Source: DFXE01 sp032054765
GTDB lineage: Bacteria; Bacteroidota; Bacteroidia; Bacteroidales; Tannerellaceae
DNA length: 64,000 nt
Assembly: GCA_032054765.1 (NCBI GenBank)
Contig: DAMBSC010000011.1
Location: 1 to 64,000, forward strand
Reading direction: 5' to 3'
The notes below the pieces were generated by a model that was not told the DNA's origin, did not search any database, and saw nothing but the letters and a program-made list of their open reading frames with translations. Shown here piece by piece: positions 50,556 through 58,724 of this stretch (within the stretch, counting starts at the first letter, position 1; the number at the start of each line of letters is the position of its first letter). The translations under genes were made by a program, and so were the position numbers.

Positions 50556-50927
50556 CTATTCTATTCTTATTGATTGTATAATTGCCTTGTTGCCTTCTGC
50601 GCGGTATGTAATATTTACACGGTACTCTTTTCCTGATGTGGGTAATTTACCTACAATAAAACCACTGTCTTTTTTATCAGCATTGTGTAATACGGAAAAT
50701 CCAGTAGGTGTATTTGATTGGAAAAATGTATTCAGCATTGCAACAGCATCACCGGCATTGCATTTCTTTGCAGAACCAGGAACAGCCATATCCACTTCTT
50801 CATCCATATAAGATGTAAGAGATGAAGCATTCCCTGATTTAAAAGCATTTGATATTGAAGTAATATCGGCGGCATGTACACATAAGAATGAGAAAACCAA
50901 CATAAAAATAAGAACTATTCGTTTCAT
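50556..50927 (-). CDS. DUF4783 domain-containing exported protein
   Basis: 123-aa exported protein: signal MKRIVLIFMLVFSFLCVHA, then a small NTF2/SnoaL-like domain typical of DUF4783 (ITSISNAFKSGNASSLTSYM, KKCNAGDAVAMLNTFF, FIVGKLPTSGKEYRVNITYR, IIQSIRIE). The order DUF4783-nadC on one strand, with rlmH divergent, is one I recognise from Bacteroides. Function unknown; periplasmic. Confidence 0.85.
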   Translation of the reverse strand: MKRIVLIFMLVFSFLCVHAADITSISNAFKSGNASSLTSYMDEEVDMAVPGSAKKCNAGDAVAMLNTFFQSNTPTGFSVLHNADKKDSGFIVGKLPTSGKEYRVNITYRAEGNKAIIQSIRIE

Positions 50928-51022
50928 GATCTCTCTCTTTTTTATTATAACTAACTTACAAAGATTAATAAAAATAACTACTTTAGCAACTTAACAACGT
51001 TAAAAGAGTAATTGTTCATTTC

Positions 51023-51496
51023 ATGAAGATTGTTTTATTGGCAATAGGAAAGACAGATAATGCTTCATTTTCAACAATAATAGAAGAATATTGTAAGCGT
51101 TTAATTCATTATATACCTTTTGAAGTAATTGTTATTCCTGATATTAAAAACACAAAAAAAATGTCTGAGTCCCAGCAGAAAGAAAAAGAAGGAGAATTGA
51201 TTATAAAAATGCTTCAGCCGGGTGATAATTGTGTTTTACTTGATGATAAAGGCAAAATGTTTACTTCGATAGAGTTTGCATCATATATTGAAAAGAAAAC
51301 ACATACTGTGCCAAAACGGCTCGTCTTTGTTATCGGTGGACCTTATGGTTTTTGTGATACTATTCATAAAGCTGCGTCAGAAAAGATATCATTCAGTAAA
51401 ATGACATTTTCACACCAGATGATACGTATGATCTTTGTTGAACAACTCTATCGCGCAATGACAATTATTAATAATGAACCTTATCATCATGAATAA
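51023..51496 (+). CDS. rlmH: 23S rRNA (pseudouridine-1915 N3)-methyltransferase
   Basis: 157-aa SPOUT methyltransferase that methylates pseudouridine 1915 in helix 69 of 23S rRNA using S-adenosylmethionine, as a homodimer. Motifs: N-terminal MKIVLLAIGKTDN, LLDDKGKMFTSIEFA, the SAM-binding knot FVIGGPYGFC, and the C-terminal FSKMTFSHQMIRMIFVEQLY (the conserved S.MT..H...R....EQ.YRA signature). Length is exactly typical. Its last eight bases overlap the following sirtuin start (ATGAATAA), indicating coupling. Confidence 0.97.
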   Translation: MKIVLLAIGKTDNASFSTIIEEYCKRLIHYIPFEVIVIPDIKNTKKMSESQQKEKEGELIIKMLQPGDNCVLLDDKGKMFTSIEFASYIEKKTHTVPKRLVFVIGGPYGFCDTIHKAASEKISFSKMTFSHQMIRMIFVEQLYRAMTIINNEPYHHE

Positions 51497-52172
51497 ATTA
51501 GTAGTGTTAACAGGAGCAGGAATGAGTGCGGAAAGTGGAATTTCAACGTTTCGTGATTCGAATGGACTTTGGGAAAAATATAGAGTAGAAGACGTTGCTA
51601 CACCAGAGGCATTTGCCAGGATGCCTGAAGTGGTATTGGAGTTCTATAATCAGCGTAGGCGTCAGCTATTGGAATGTAAGCCTAATGACGGACATATGGG
51701 TTTGGCAGCATTGGAGAAAGATTTTGATGTACAAATCATCACGCAAAATGTAGATAATCTACATGAACAGGCTGGAAGTACAAAGGTTCTTCATTTGCAT
51801 GGAGAATTAATGAAAGCTTGTTCTATAAATGATCTGAATACTACATACGATATCCCTGTTGACAATCCTGTTATCAATATGGGTGATAAAGATCCTTATG
51901 GAAACCAGCTCCGTCCGTTTATTGTGTGGTTTGGTGAAGCTGTTCCAATGATAGAACCGGCTATCCGTATGGTAGAACAATCAGATATATTTGTTGTGAT
52001 TGGTACTTCTTTGAATGTGTATCCGGCAGCAGGACTTCTAAACTATGTGCGTAATGGACAACCTATTTACCTGATTGATCCGAAAGAGGTTAAGGCGTAT
52101 CGAAAAGATATTCACTTTATTGAAGCCGGTGCTTCTGAAGGGGTAAGAATATTGAGTGAACTTTTAAAATAA
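51489..52172 (+). CDS. cobB: NAD-dependent protein deacylase (Sir2 family, CobB-like)
   Basis: 227 residues from the ATG at 51489 (MNKLVVLTGAGMSAESG), preferred over an ATG 15 bases upstream because it starts at the family's first strand and overlaps the rlmH stop as ATGAATAA. The NAD-binding GAGMSAESGISTFR, TQNVDNLHEQAG and the catalytic His in LHGELMKA are intact. FYNQRRRQL contains the Tyr and Arg of class III sirtuins such as CobB that remove succinyl groups. However, the usual four zinc Cys are missing: after LHGELMKACS there is no CxxC pair, and the small domain is shortened. It may be a zinc-free variant. Confidence 0.88.
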   Translation: MNKLVVLTGAGMSAESGISTFRDSNGLWEKYRVEDVATPEAFARMPEVVLEFYNQRRRQLLECKPNDGHMGLAALEKDFDVQIITQNVDNLHEQAGSTKVLHLHGELMKACSINDLNTTYDIPVDNPVINMGDKDPYGNQLRPFIVWFGEAVPMIEPAIRMVEQSDIFVVIGTSLNVYPAAGLLNYVRNGQPIYLIDPKEVKAYRKDIHFIEAGASEGVRILSELLK

Positions 52173-52285
52173 CGGAAAGAAGGACCAAATAAGCTGAACG
52201 AAAAAAATATTCATTCCTTCATCTAAAACATACGAACTTTTATTTATTCTCGTTTTAAAGGTGTAATCAATTTAATACGAGAAAT

Positions 52286-52888
52286 ATGAAAAAAAGTTGT
52301 GCATGGTTTGTTGTGATTATTTTACTTTATTTCTCAGTGCCCTTATCTGCACAAGTAATAAAGGTTGAAAATGGTATAGCGATTACCTCTACAAAATATG
52401 AGGATGATTCTTTTGATACAAGAACTCCGTATCAAGTGTCTTTGGGTATAGATTATTTGCATAATAAATGGTATAATCTTTCAAGCGAAATAGGTTATAT
52501 AACCAAAGGTAGTGGTGGTAAAGTAAATTTTCTTTTTAATCCGGGAGAAAATACTCCTTATGATCATTATACTCTTTCAGCCAATTATATTACAATAAAT
52601 ACTACTTTTCGTTTAAAAGGAGATATCCGTAAAGAAATATACTATATTGGAGTTGGCCCTAGAGTAGATATTAAAGTAAAGGATGATATTCATGAACTTG
52701 CAGACTATATGTCTGCTAAATCAATCCTTTATGGATTGAAATGTGAAATAGGTGGTATTTATAAAATCAATGATGATATATTAATCGGATTGAATGCTTC
52801 ATATTTACCCTCATTTAATAAACAATTCGGCGAGTTACGGGAACGAACATTTACGTTAGGTCTCTCAATAGGATATAGACTTCATTAA
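52286..52888 (+). CDS. outer-membrane beta-barrel protein
   Basis: 200-aa exported protein: signal (MKKSCAWFVVIILLYFSVPLSAQ) and an eight-strand-type barrel of the porin-like family, with YQVSLGIDYLHNKWYNLSSEIGYI, YYIGVGPRVDIKV and the final LGLSIGYRLH. It ends in an aromatic/His residue rather than the more usual Phe. No substrate or role is evident; it stands between the sirtuin gene and a converging phosphoesterase gene. Confidence 0.78.
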   Translation: MKKSCAWFVVIILLYFSVPLSAQVIKVENGIAITSTKYEDDSFDTRTPYQVSLGIDYLHNKWYNLSSEIGYITKGSGGKVNFLFNPGENTPYDHYTLSANYITINTTFRLKGDIRKEIYYIGVGPRVDIKVKDDIHELADYMSAKSILYGLKCEIGGIYKINDDILIGLNASYLPSFNKQFGELRERTFTLGLSIGYRLH

Positions 52889-52893
52889 AACAA

Positions 52894-53859
52894 TTAGAAA
52901 CTAATCTCCCTATCTCTAATTTCAGCCGAACATGGATAGGGTTGAGTTTTCAATAAGTCTTCATCGGGTGCGGGTTCAAGATATTTACTTTTTGAGCCCG
53001 TAATTGTAATTTTCCCTGACGAATCTATTTCAACAATGGCATATAATGCTGACTCGTATGGTATCGTATATTTCAATGCCGGATACTTGTTATTCAATTC
53101 TTCTGTATAACGTTCTGTATTCAGAAATCTTTCACCACCCCAGATATAGCTGGCACTGTTTACCTGTAAATAATTTATATCATCAATCACATGGTAATTG
53201 TCACTATGGATATGACCAGCAAAAGCAGCAGCAATACGAGTCCCCTTTTTTCTTGCATCAATTATTATTTCATGGATGGATTTGTTGTCTATTACTTCCT
53301 TATATCCATCATTAATTGGACCATGAGAGAAGATTACGCAAATCTGGTCAGTATTTAAAAGATTTTTAAGCCATCCATGCTGTTCTTTACTGAATCTCTC
53401 CCTCAAGAGTCCCTCTCCAAAATAATTCGCATGATCGTAAGGATGTTCATTTCCTTCTTTATCAATAAAGAAATTAGAATCTAGTATTATAAAACGGAAT
53501 TTTCCTTTGTCAACATAATAATGACCACTAGGTAATCCCCAGTAATCTATATATTCCTGTTTTGAGGTTTTATCTGCATCATGATTACCTATTACATGAT
53601 ACATTTCCAGAGAAGTTGCATTTACAATATCTTTTATTGGTTGATTTTCCGGTAAAGCAAAAGCGAAATCACCTATATCCATGATAAAATCGACCTGGTT
53701 CTTCTCAGCTTGTTCTATTATAACCTGCAAACGTTCTTTCGCATCAGGTATTAAATCATGATGTAGATCCGTGAAAACAAGAAATCTTACCTTTTCCTCA
53801 TGCGTCTGGCAAGAAAAACAAAGAAATAATATGCAACAAAGTAGTATTGATTTTTTCAT
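52894..53859 (-). CDS. metallophosphoesterase lipoprotein
   Basis: 321-aa lipoprotein with signal SILLCCILFLCFSC (lipobox FSC). The calcineurin-like phosphoesterase motifs are complete: FTDLHHD, DIGDFAF, IGNHDADK, SHGPIND and GHIHSDN, giving a dimetal site. Such enzymes act on phosphoesters outside the cytoplasm; the substrate cannot be read from sequence. It stands alone, leftward. Confidence 0.88.
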   Translation of the reverse strand: MKKSILLCCILFLCFSCQTHEEKVRFLVFTDLHHDLIPDAKERLQVIIEQAEKNQVDFIMDIGDFAFALPENQPIKDIVNATSLEMYHVIGNHDADKTSKQEYIDYWGLPSGHYYVDKGKFRFIILDSNFFIDKEGNEHPYDHANYFGEGLLRERFSKEQHGWLKNLLNTDQICVIFSHGPINDGYKEVIDNKSIHEIIIDARKKGTRIAAAFAGHIHSDNYHVIDDINYLQVNSASYIWGGERFLNTERYTEELNNKYPALKYTIPYESALYAIVEIDSSGKITITGSKSKYLEPAPDEDLLKTQPYPCSAEIRDREISF

Positions 53860-53921
53860 ATGTCATTAATTAATTTTTATATTTCGATCGTATATTTGAT
53901 AAACCTTAATAAACAAACGGA

Positions 53922-54332
53922 TCAGGAAATAATTGTGCCGACGATATTTCGTCGCCCTCCTGAGTATCTGAATTCGCACAAATAGATACCTTGCCAGGTA
54001 CCCATATTAAGACGGCCGTTTTTGATTGGAATGGTTACAGACTGTCCTACAACAGAAGCTTTAATATGGGCAGGCATATCGTCCTTCCCTTCGTAAGTAT
54101 GTTCAAACTTAGGGTAATTCTCCGGTATCCAGTCAGAGAAAAACGTTTTAAAATCATCCAAAACTGATGAATCTGCATTTTCATTGATAATTAACCCAGC
54201 AGAAGTATGTTTTATAAATAGATGCAATAAACCCGTCTCCGGTAATTCTCCCAGATGAGATAGAATCTTTGGGGTAACCAGATGGAATCCATACGGATAT
54301 GGTGAAAGTGAAAATTCTACTTGATGTATCAT
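53922..54332 (-). CDS. yjbQ: YjbQ family protein (secondary thiamine-phosphate synthase-like)
   Basis: 136 residues from the ATG at 54332 (MIHQVEFSLSPY); the longer frame would start inside the -7 box. The UPF0047/YjbQ signature is present: LLHLFIKHTSAGLIINENAD, DDMPAHIKASVVGQSVTIPI and GTWQGIYLCEFR. Some members have weak thiamine-phosphate synthase activity, hence the name; the physiological role is unclear. No thiamine gene is adjacent here, though a thiamine uptake operon lies elsewhere in the window. Confidence 0.88.
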   Translation of the reverse strand: MIHQVEFSLSPYPYGFHLVTPKILSHLGELPETGLLHLFIKHTSAGLIINENADSSVLDDFKTFFSDWIPENYPKFEHTYEGKDDMPAHIKASVVGQSVTIPIKNGRLNMGTWQGIYLCEFRYSGGRRNIVGTIIS

Positions 54333-54347
54333 GTTTATCTCTTTTAG

Positions 54348-54355
54348 CAAAGGTA
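54348..54355 (-). promoter_or_regulatory. -7 box of yjbQ
   Basis: TACCTTTG on the minus strand, 15 bp before the yjbQ ATG, implying a very short leader. It is divergent from the MFS promoter at 54369-54399. Confidence 0.45.
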
Positions 54356-54368
54356 TATATTTTTGTGA

Positions 54369-54399
54369 CTTGTTGTTTAAGAAAAATAATCTATCTTTG
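54369..54399 (+). promoter_or_regulatory. promoter of the MFS exporter gene
   Basis: CTTG at 54369-54372, a 19-bp spacer and TATCTTTG at 54392-54399. The start near 54406 leaves a leader of about 148 nt. Confidence 0.65.
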
Positions 54400-54405
54400 T
54401 GTAAC

Positions 54406-54553
54406 TAAAAACAGCTTTTATGTAAATTTTCCGTACCAGAATAAATTAATGGGTTGAAAATACCCATTCCGGACCTTCCTCAATATCCGGGTAAATCCCC
54501 TTTTTTATTTTATTTTTTTATATGCACTATTAGAGTGCCATTAATATTTTGTT
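54406..54553 (+). promoter_or_regulatory. structured leader with start-stop codon pair and attenuator-like hairpins
   Basis: The leader contains ATGTAA (54420-54425), a minimal start-stop pair, then AATGGGT/ACCCATT (7-bp stem, 54449-54469 region), a second hairpin CCGGA...TCCGG (54480-54499), and a T-rich run (TTTTTTATTTTATTTTTTTA). TACCC of the first stem can alternatively pair with GGGTA after the second, so two mutually exclusive folds exist. This resembles transcriptional attenuation upstream of an efflux gene. Confidence 0.5.
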
Positions 54554-55777
54554 ATGGAAAATTGGAAAAAAGTTTTTGCGATTATATGGACTGGACAGTT
54601 CTTGTCAATCCTAAGCAGTACAATTGTTAATTTCGCTATTATTCTCTGGATAAGTATTGAAACCGGTTCTGCTGAAATGCTTGCCTGGGCCGCTATTGCC
54701 GGTATGTTACCACAAGCTTTATTGGGCCCTTTCAGTGGTGTATTTATTGATCGATGGAATCGTAAGTTTGTGATGATACTGGCTGATAGCTTTATTGCTT
54801 TTTGTACGTTTATACTAGCGGTATTATTCTGGATCGGTATCGCAGAAATGTGGCATATATTTATCCTTCTTGCTCTACGTTCTGTAGGTTCAGCTTTTCA
54901 TATGCCGGCGATGCAGGCTTCTGTTCCTTTACTGGCTCCGAAAGAGCAACTAACGAGGGTGGCAGGTATTGACCAGATTATCTTTTCAGTAGGAAATATT
55001 GCCGGTCCGGCATTGGGCGCATTATTTATATCCATTTGGGATATGGAATATGTGTTATTGCTTGACGTGCTGGGAGCTGCAATAGCTTGTATTTCTCTGT
55101 TATTTGTATTTATTCCTAATCCAGAAAAGAAAGAAGAGCAGAAGAAAGATATGCTTAGAGAAATGAAAATCGGGATCATGATTGTATTGAAGAATCATGG
55201 TCTTAGCTGGATATTTCTTTTCTCTATTCTTGCGATGTTCTTTATAATGCCTATAAGTGTTCTTTTCCCTCTTATGACACTGAATCATTTTGAAGGAAAT
55301 GCTTTTCAGGTAAGCATAGTTGAAGCTGCGTGGGGGGTAGGTGCCCTTATCGGCGGAGCCATTATGGGAATGAAAATATACCGTATAAATAAAGTAATAC
55401 TTATTAATTGTATGTATGTGCTTATTGGATTAACTTTTTTCTTTTCAGGAATATTGTCTCATAACGGATTTGTCTATTTTGCTATTCTAACAGCAATTGG
55501 TGGTATTTCGGGTGCCGTATACAATTCGGCCTTTACTGCACTTGTTCAAACCAATATAGAAGCAAGTGCGTTAGGACGTGTTTTTTCTATGTTTTATGCG
55601 GTAGGTATTTTCCCATCACTAATAGGATTGGTAGGAATAGGATTTTTTGCAGATAGTTTGGGATTAACTACTTCATTTATAGTATGTGGTGCTATTCTGG
55701 TGTTATTGGGCTTTTTAGCATTTGCTGTACCATCAGCTTTACAGATCGATAAGCGGGAATCCAAAATCAATACTTAA
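54554..55777 (+). CDS. MFS transporter (DHA3-type efflux)
   Basis: 407-aa inner-membrane protein with 12 transmembrane helices. The N-terminal WKKVFAIIWTGQFLSILSS, the loop motif GVFIDRWNRKFVMI (motif A) and the absence of long loops match the DHA3 family that includes MefA-type macrolide and EntS-type siderophore exporters. No siderophore genes are nearby, so drug or toxic-compound export is the more economical guess. The gene has a long structured leader, which fits inducible efflux. Confidence 0.88.
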   Translation: MENWKKVFAIIWTGQFLSILSSTIVNFAIILWISIETGSAEMLAWAAIAGMLPQALLGPFSGVFIDRWNRKFVMILADSFIAFCTFILAVLFWIGIAEMWHIFILLALRSVGSAFHMPAMQASVPLLAPKEQLTRVAGIDQIIFSVGNIAGPALGALFISIWDMEYVLLLDVLGAAIACISLLFVFIPNPEKKEEQKKDMLREMKIGIMIVLKNHGLSWIFLFSILAMFFIMPISVLFPLMTLNHFEGNAFQVSIVEAAWGVGALIGGAIMGMKIYRINKVILINCMYVLIGLTFFFSGILSHNGFVYFAILTAIGGISGAVYNSAFTALVQTNIEASALGRVFSMFYAVGIFPSLIGLVGIGFFADSLGLTTSFIVCGAILVLLGFLAFAVPSALQIDKRESKINT

Positions 55778-55785
55778 TGATGTTA

Positions 55786-55813
55786 TTCTCAGTTGCAATT
55801 ATTGCACTGAGAA
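55786..55813. terminator. palindromic hairpin after the MFS gene
   Basis: TTCTCAGT.GCAAT and ATTGC.ACTGAGAA form a near-perfect 28-base palindrome 9 bp after the MFS stop. The T-run is weak, so terminator is likely rather than sure. Confidence 0.6.
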
Positions 55814-55966
55814 AAATTTCTCATAAGGAGTAAAATTGCATTTTTATCCTTCCATTGGTTTAATAGATTTTTAATAGTGTTATCATTTATTCTATCAATA
55901 TAACGAACCTAGGTTTATATCAAATTGTTATAGTATAAATAGTAATAATAAAAACAGATTTAAGTC

Positions 55967-56572
55967 ATGAAAAAGGAAATAAAGAAAAATCTTCTGGGAG
56001 GCTTATTATTAGCGGTCGCTTCCGTCAGTGCTGTATGGGTTAGAAATTATTATAAAACGATCCCTAAGGGGATTATTCCGCTAAAACCATTTGATGTAAA
56101 AAAATATGTGGGGAAGTGGTATGAAGTTGCACGTATGAATTACCGTTTTGAAAATAATTTAAAGAATGTAACGGCAGATTATTCCTTAAATGAGGATTGG
56201 AGTGTCAAAGTAGTAAACAGAGGATATAATACAAAAAAGAATAAATACGAAGAAGTTTCCGGTAAGGCTATATTTGCAAAGTCGAATGATGAAGGAGCTT
56301 TAAAAGTATCTTTTTTTGGGCCATTCTATACAGGATATAATGTTATTGCACTTGATAAAGATTATAAGTATGCATTGGTTGTTGGTAGGAATCGTGATTA
56401 TCTATGGTTGTTATCAAGATCTAGGATAATGCCTGACAATATTAAACAAAAATATCTACAAGTGGCTAAAGGTTTAAAATTTGATATTTCGAAATTAACT
56501 TGGACTGAACATACTGAAAATGTTGAAAGCGGGGTATTCGAATCAATAATTGAAATTACCTGCAATGTTTGA
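55967..56572 (+). CDS. lipocalin family protein (Blc-like)
   Basis: 201-aa protein. An N-terminal membrane-type segment (LLGGLLLAVASVSAVWV, residues ~10-26) anchors or exports it. The lipocalin signature follows: VKKYVGKWYEVARMNYRFE (the GxW motif), VTADYSLNEDWSVKVVNRGY, FFGPFYTGYNVIALDKDYKYALVVG and LLSRSRIMP, matching Blc-type bacterial lipocalins that bind lipids. There is no lipobox Cys, so the anchor is an uncleaved helix or a signal peptide. It stands alone. Confidence 0.9.
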   Translation: MKKEIKKNLLGGLLLAVASVSAVWVRNYYKTIPKGIIPLKPFDVKKYVGKWYEVARMNYRFENNLKNVTADYSLNEDWSVKVVNRGYNTKKNKYEEVSGKAIFAKSNDEGALKVSFFGPFYTGYNVIALDKDYKYALVVGRNRDYLWLLSRSRIMPDNIKQKYLQVAKGLKFDISKLTWTEHTENVESGVFESIIEITCNV

Positions 56573-56620
56573 AATGATAATTATTGTATAGTAGTTGAGG
56601 ATTGGAAAATATCTTAGAAT

Positions 56621-56654
56621 TTTGCAGGTTTATTAATAAATATATGTATTTTTG
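56621..56654 (+). promoter_or_regulatory. possible promoter upstream of the winged-helix gene
   Basis: TTTG at 56621-56624 and TATTTTTG at 56647-56654 (22-bp spacer). It would give a leader of about 200 nt before 56863. The remainder of the ~290-bp AT-rich gap shows no gene. Confidence 0.35.
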
Positions 56655-56862
56655 TAATTTGATAGATAAATATTAGTGATTAATACAGTTTATCAAAGAT
56701 TACAATACTAAACTTATAAATTTAGTCAATATTTTTAGGGTTATTTTAATGAAAAAAACTATTTTAGTTATTTAGGCAGAATATAAAATAATAAAAGTTT
56801 ACTTTTTTATTTTATTATTTTAGGGGATTGTATTTATTAACTATTTAAAATCGAAATGTGCT

Positions 56863-57087
56863 ATGATAAAAAATGAAGTCGGAACTAATGCCGGTGATGT
56901 TTATTCATTACTTTCTCAAAAAGGCAAATTATCATTACGAAAGATTGGTGAACTTACCCGTATGAGGGAATCTCTTATTTATTTATCTTTAGGATGGTTA
57001 TTACGTGAAAATAAAATTCAAATTGTAGAGCAAAACGGGGAGTTTGTGTTTGAATTAAAGGAAAGTTTAAGTAATATCTACTATTAA
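56863..57087 (+). CDS. winged helix-turn-helix protein, 74 aa
   Basis: 74-aa protein, largely a single winged helix: EVGTNAGDVYSLLSQKGKLS, LRKIGELTRMRESLIYLSLG and LLRENKIQIVEQNGEFVFEL. Similar short proteins (DUF2582-like, 'winged helix-turn-helix domain-containing protein') are common in Bacteroidales. Its target is unknown. A perfect palindrome follows within 43 bp of the stop. Confidence 0.82.
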   Translation: MIKNEVGTNAGDVYSLLSQKGKLSLRKIGELTRMRESLIYLSLGWLLRENKIQIVEQNGEFVFELKESLSNIYY

Positions 57088-57129
57088 TCCAAGGTCTAAT
57101 CATAAACAACAAAGTAAAGATTTTTACAA

Positions 57130-57155
57130 CGAGTGGAATTAATTAATTCCACTCG
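57130..57155. terminator. 26-bp perfect palindrome between converging genes
   Basis: CGAGTGGAATTAA and its exact complement form a 26-base palindrome between the winged-helix gene and the sialate esterase gene, followed by GCTGTGTTTTAT. A bidirectional terminator is the simplest reading. Confidence 0.7.
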
Positions 57156-57172
57156 CTGTGTTTTATAGTATT

Positions 57173-58630
57173 TCATTTTTTATCAGTGATACCCTTCCAG
57201 TTATCTGTACGGAAAGGTGAGGCTAGGAGATCAGCGCTATTTACGAGGTTATTGTCGTCAGGGTTGTCAGCCCAAGCATATCTGACTGCTACCGGATTTG
57301 GTGTTTTTTCGCTAAAAACTATAACTTTATTGTCTTGTATATAAGCTTTTGCCCATACAAATTTTTTATCAGCGCCTGCAATTGCAAAACCTTTTAAATA
57401 TCCATATTTATTTTTATCTTTTGCAGATAATCCTTTACCAATATTTTTAAATGTAATAACGATTTTGTCACCTTCTTTACGCATGGAATCATAAACAGGG
57501 CCTGATGCAAGAATATCCTTACCATAAGCTATTTTTAAAGCATTTAATGCCAACCGGTACCCTACGTCTTTCTTGTTCCTGGGATGAATATCCTCTGCAT
57601 CTCCAATGTCAGTAATAACAGCCTGTCCGGTGTATGGTAAGCTAAGTGTCATGTTTTGTGCTTCCCGTAGCTCAGCCCAATTACTTTCTACCGGCTCTTC
57701 CTGTACTTTCATAAAGTTAGCCAATTGTACCCAGAAGAAAGGAAAATCATATCCCCATTGTTTTCGCCAGTCGTTTATCATAGCAGGGAAAAGTGTCCGA
57801 TATTTGAATGCTTCATGCGCATTGTTTTCTCCCTGATACCAGATAGCTCCTTTTATTCCGTATCCTATTAAAGGTTTCAACATTCCATTATATAAGAGTG
57901 AGGCGAAAACATTAGGATTTCTATTATCTTTCGTATGGTCGTACTTAAAGACTTTGTCTATCTTTTTACCTGCATACTGCTGATATTTTTCATCAATAGT
58001 GGTCATAGTCTCCCAGCTTGTCCAAGTTTGGATATCAGTACCTCCCCATGAGGTATGGATTAATCCTATAGGAATATTTAGATCTTGTTGTAATTCCTTT
58101 CCAAAGAAATAACCTACTGCTGAGAAATCTCTTGCTGTTTCAGGGGTACATAATTCCCATTTTCCATCTTCTATATCGAATTGCTCACTAGTTTGAATAG
58201 TTTTCTTTACGGTAATCAGGCGGATATTAGAATTTGTAGCTTTATTTATAGCTTCTTCTGCATTATCGGTATCTTTTAATCGCCATTCCATATTGGATTG
58301 GCCACTACAGATCCATACATCCCCAATCAATATATCTTTAAATTCAAGAGCGTTAGATTTACCGGATATTTTCATCTCGTAAGGGCCTCCTGCTTTCATA
58401 GCATCTAATTCGATAGACCAATCTCCTTTTCTATCAGCTTTTGTTGATAAATTTTGATTATTAAAAGAGACGATAACAGTTTCTCCCTTATCTGCTTTCC
58501 CCCATATTTTTATTGGAAGATCACGTTGTAATATCATGTGATCGGAAAAGAACTTTGGAAGTATTACTTTTGCTTCAACCTGGCAAAAGATTAGGAACAG
58601 TAGTAGAATTAAGACCTTAGCACGTGTCAT
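57173..58630 (-). CDS. sialate O-acetylesterase
   Basis: 485 residues from the ATG at 58630, which begins a good signal peptide (MTRAKVLILLLFLIFCQVEA); an upstream in-frame extension of 54 residues has no support. The SASA/SGNH-like esterase motifs are clear: FFSDHMILQRDLPIKIWG, ICSGQSNMEW (Ser nucleophile), HTSWGGTDIQTW, GAIWYQGENNA and the Asp/His block DAEDIHPRNKKDVGYRLA. It removes O-acetyl groups from sialic acids or other acetylated sugars in the periplasm or outside. No sialidase or NanA-type gene is adjacent. A divergent PHP-family gene starts 94 bp away. Confidence 0.92.
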   Translation of the reverse strand: MTRAKVLILLLFLIFCQVEAKVILPKFFSDHMILQRDLPIKIWGKADKGETVIVSFNNQNLSTKADRKGDWSIELDAMKAGGPYEMKISGKSNALEFKDILIGDVWICSGQSNMEWRLKDTDNAEEAINKATNSNIRLITVKKTIQTSEQFDIEDGKWELCTPETARDFSAVGYFFGKELQQDLNIPIGLIHTSWGGTDIQTWTSWETMTTIDEKYQQYAGKKIDKVFKYDHTKDNRNPNVFASLLYNGMLKPLIGYGIKGAIWYQGENNAHEAFKYRTLFPAMINDWRKQWGYDFPFFWVQLANFMKVQEEPVESNWAELREAQNMTLSLPYTGQAVITDIGDAEDIHPRNKKDVGYRLALNALKIAYGKDILASGPVYDSMRKEGDKIVITFKNIGKGLSAKDKNKYGYLKGFAIAGADKKFVWAKAYIQDNKVIVFSEKTPNPVAVRYAWADNPDDNNLVNSADLLASPFRTDNWKGITDKK

Positions 58631-58724
58631 GATTTTATCAGTATTAAGAATTAAAGTGCTAATGTAAATAAAGTTTGCTGAATTTGTTTTATTTTTGAGG
58701 TATAAAGACTTAATTATTTGTATC

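Noticed and set aside
57130..57155. 26-bp palindrome as an operator for the winged-helix protein
   Set aside because: It lies downstream of the gene between two converging stops, where a terminator is the simpler reading.
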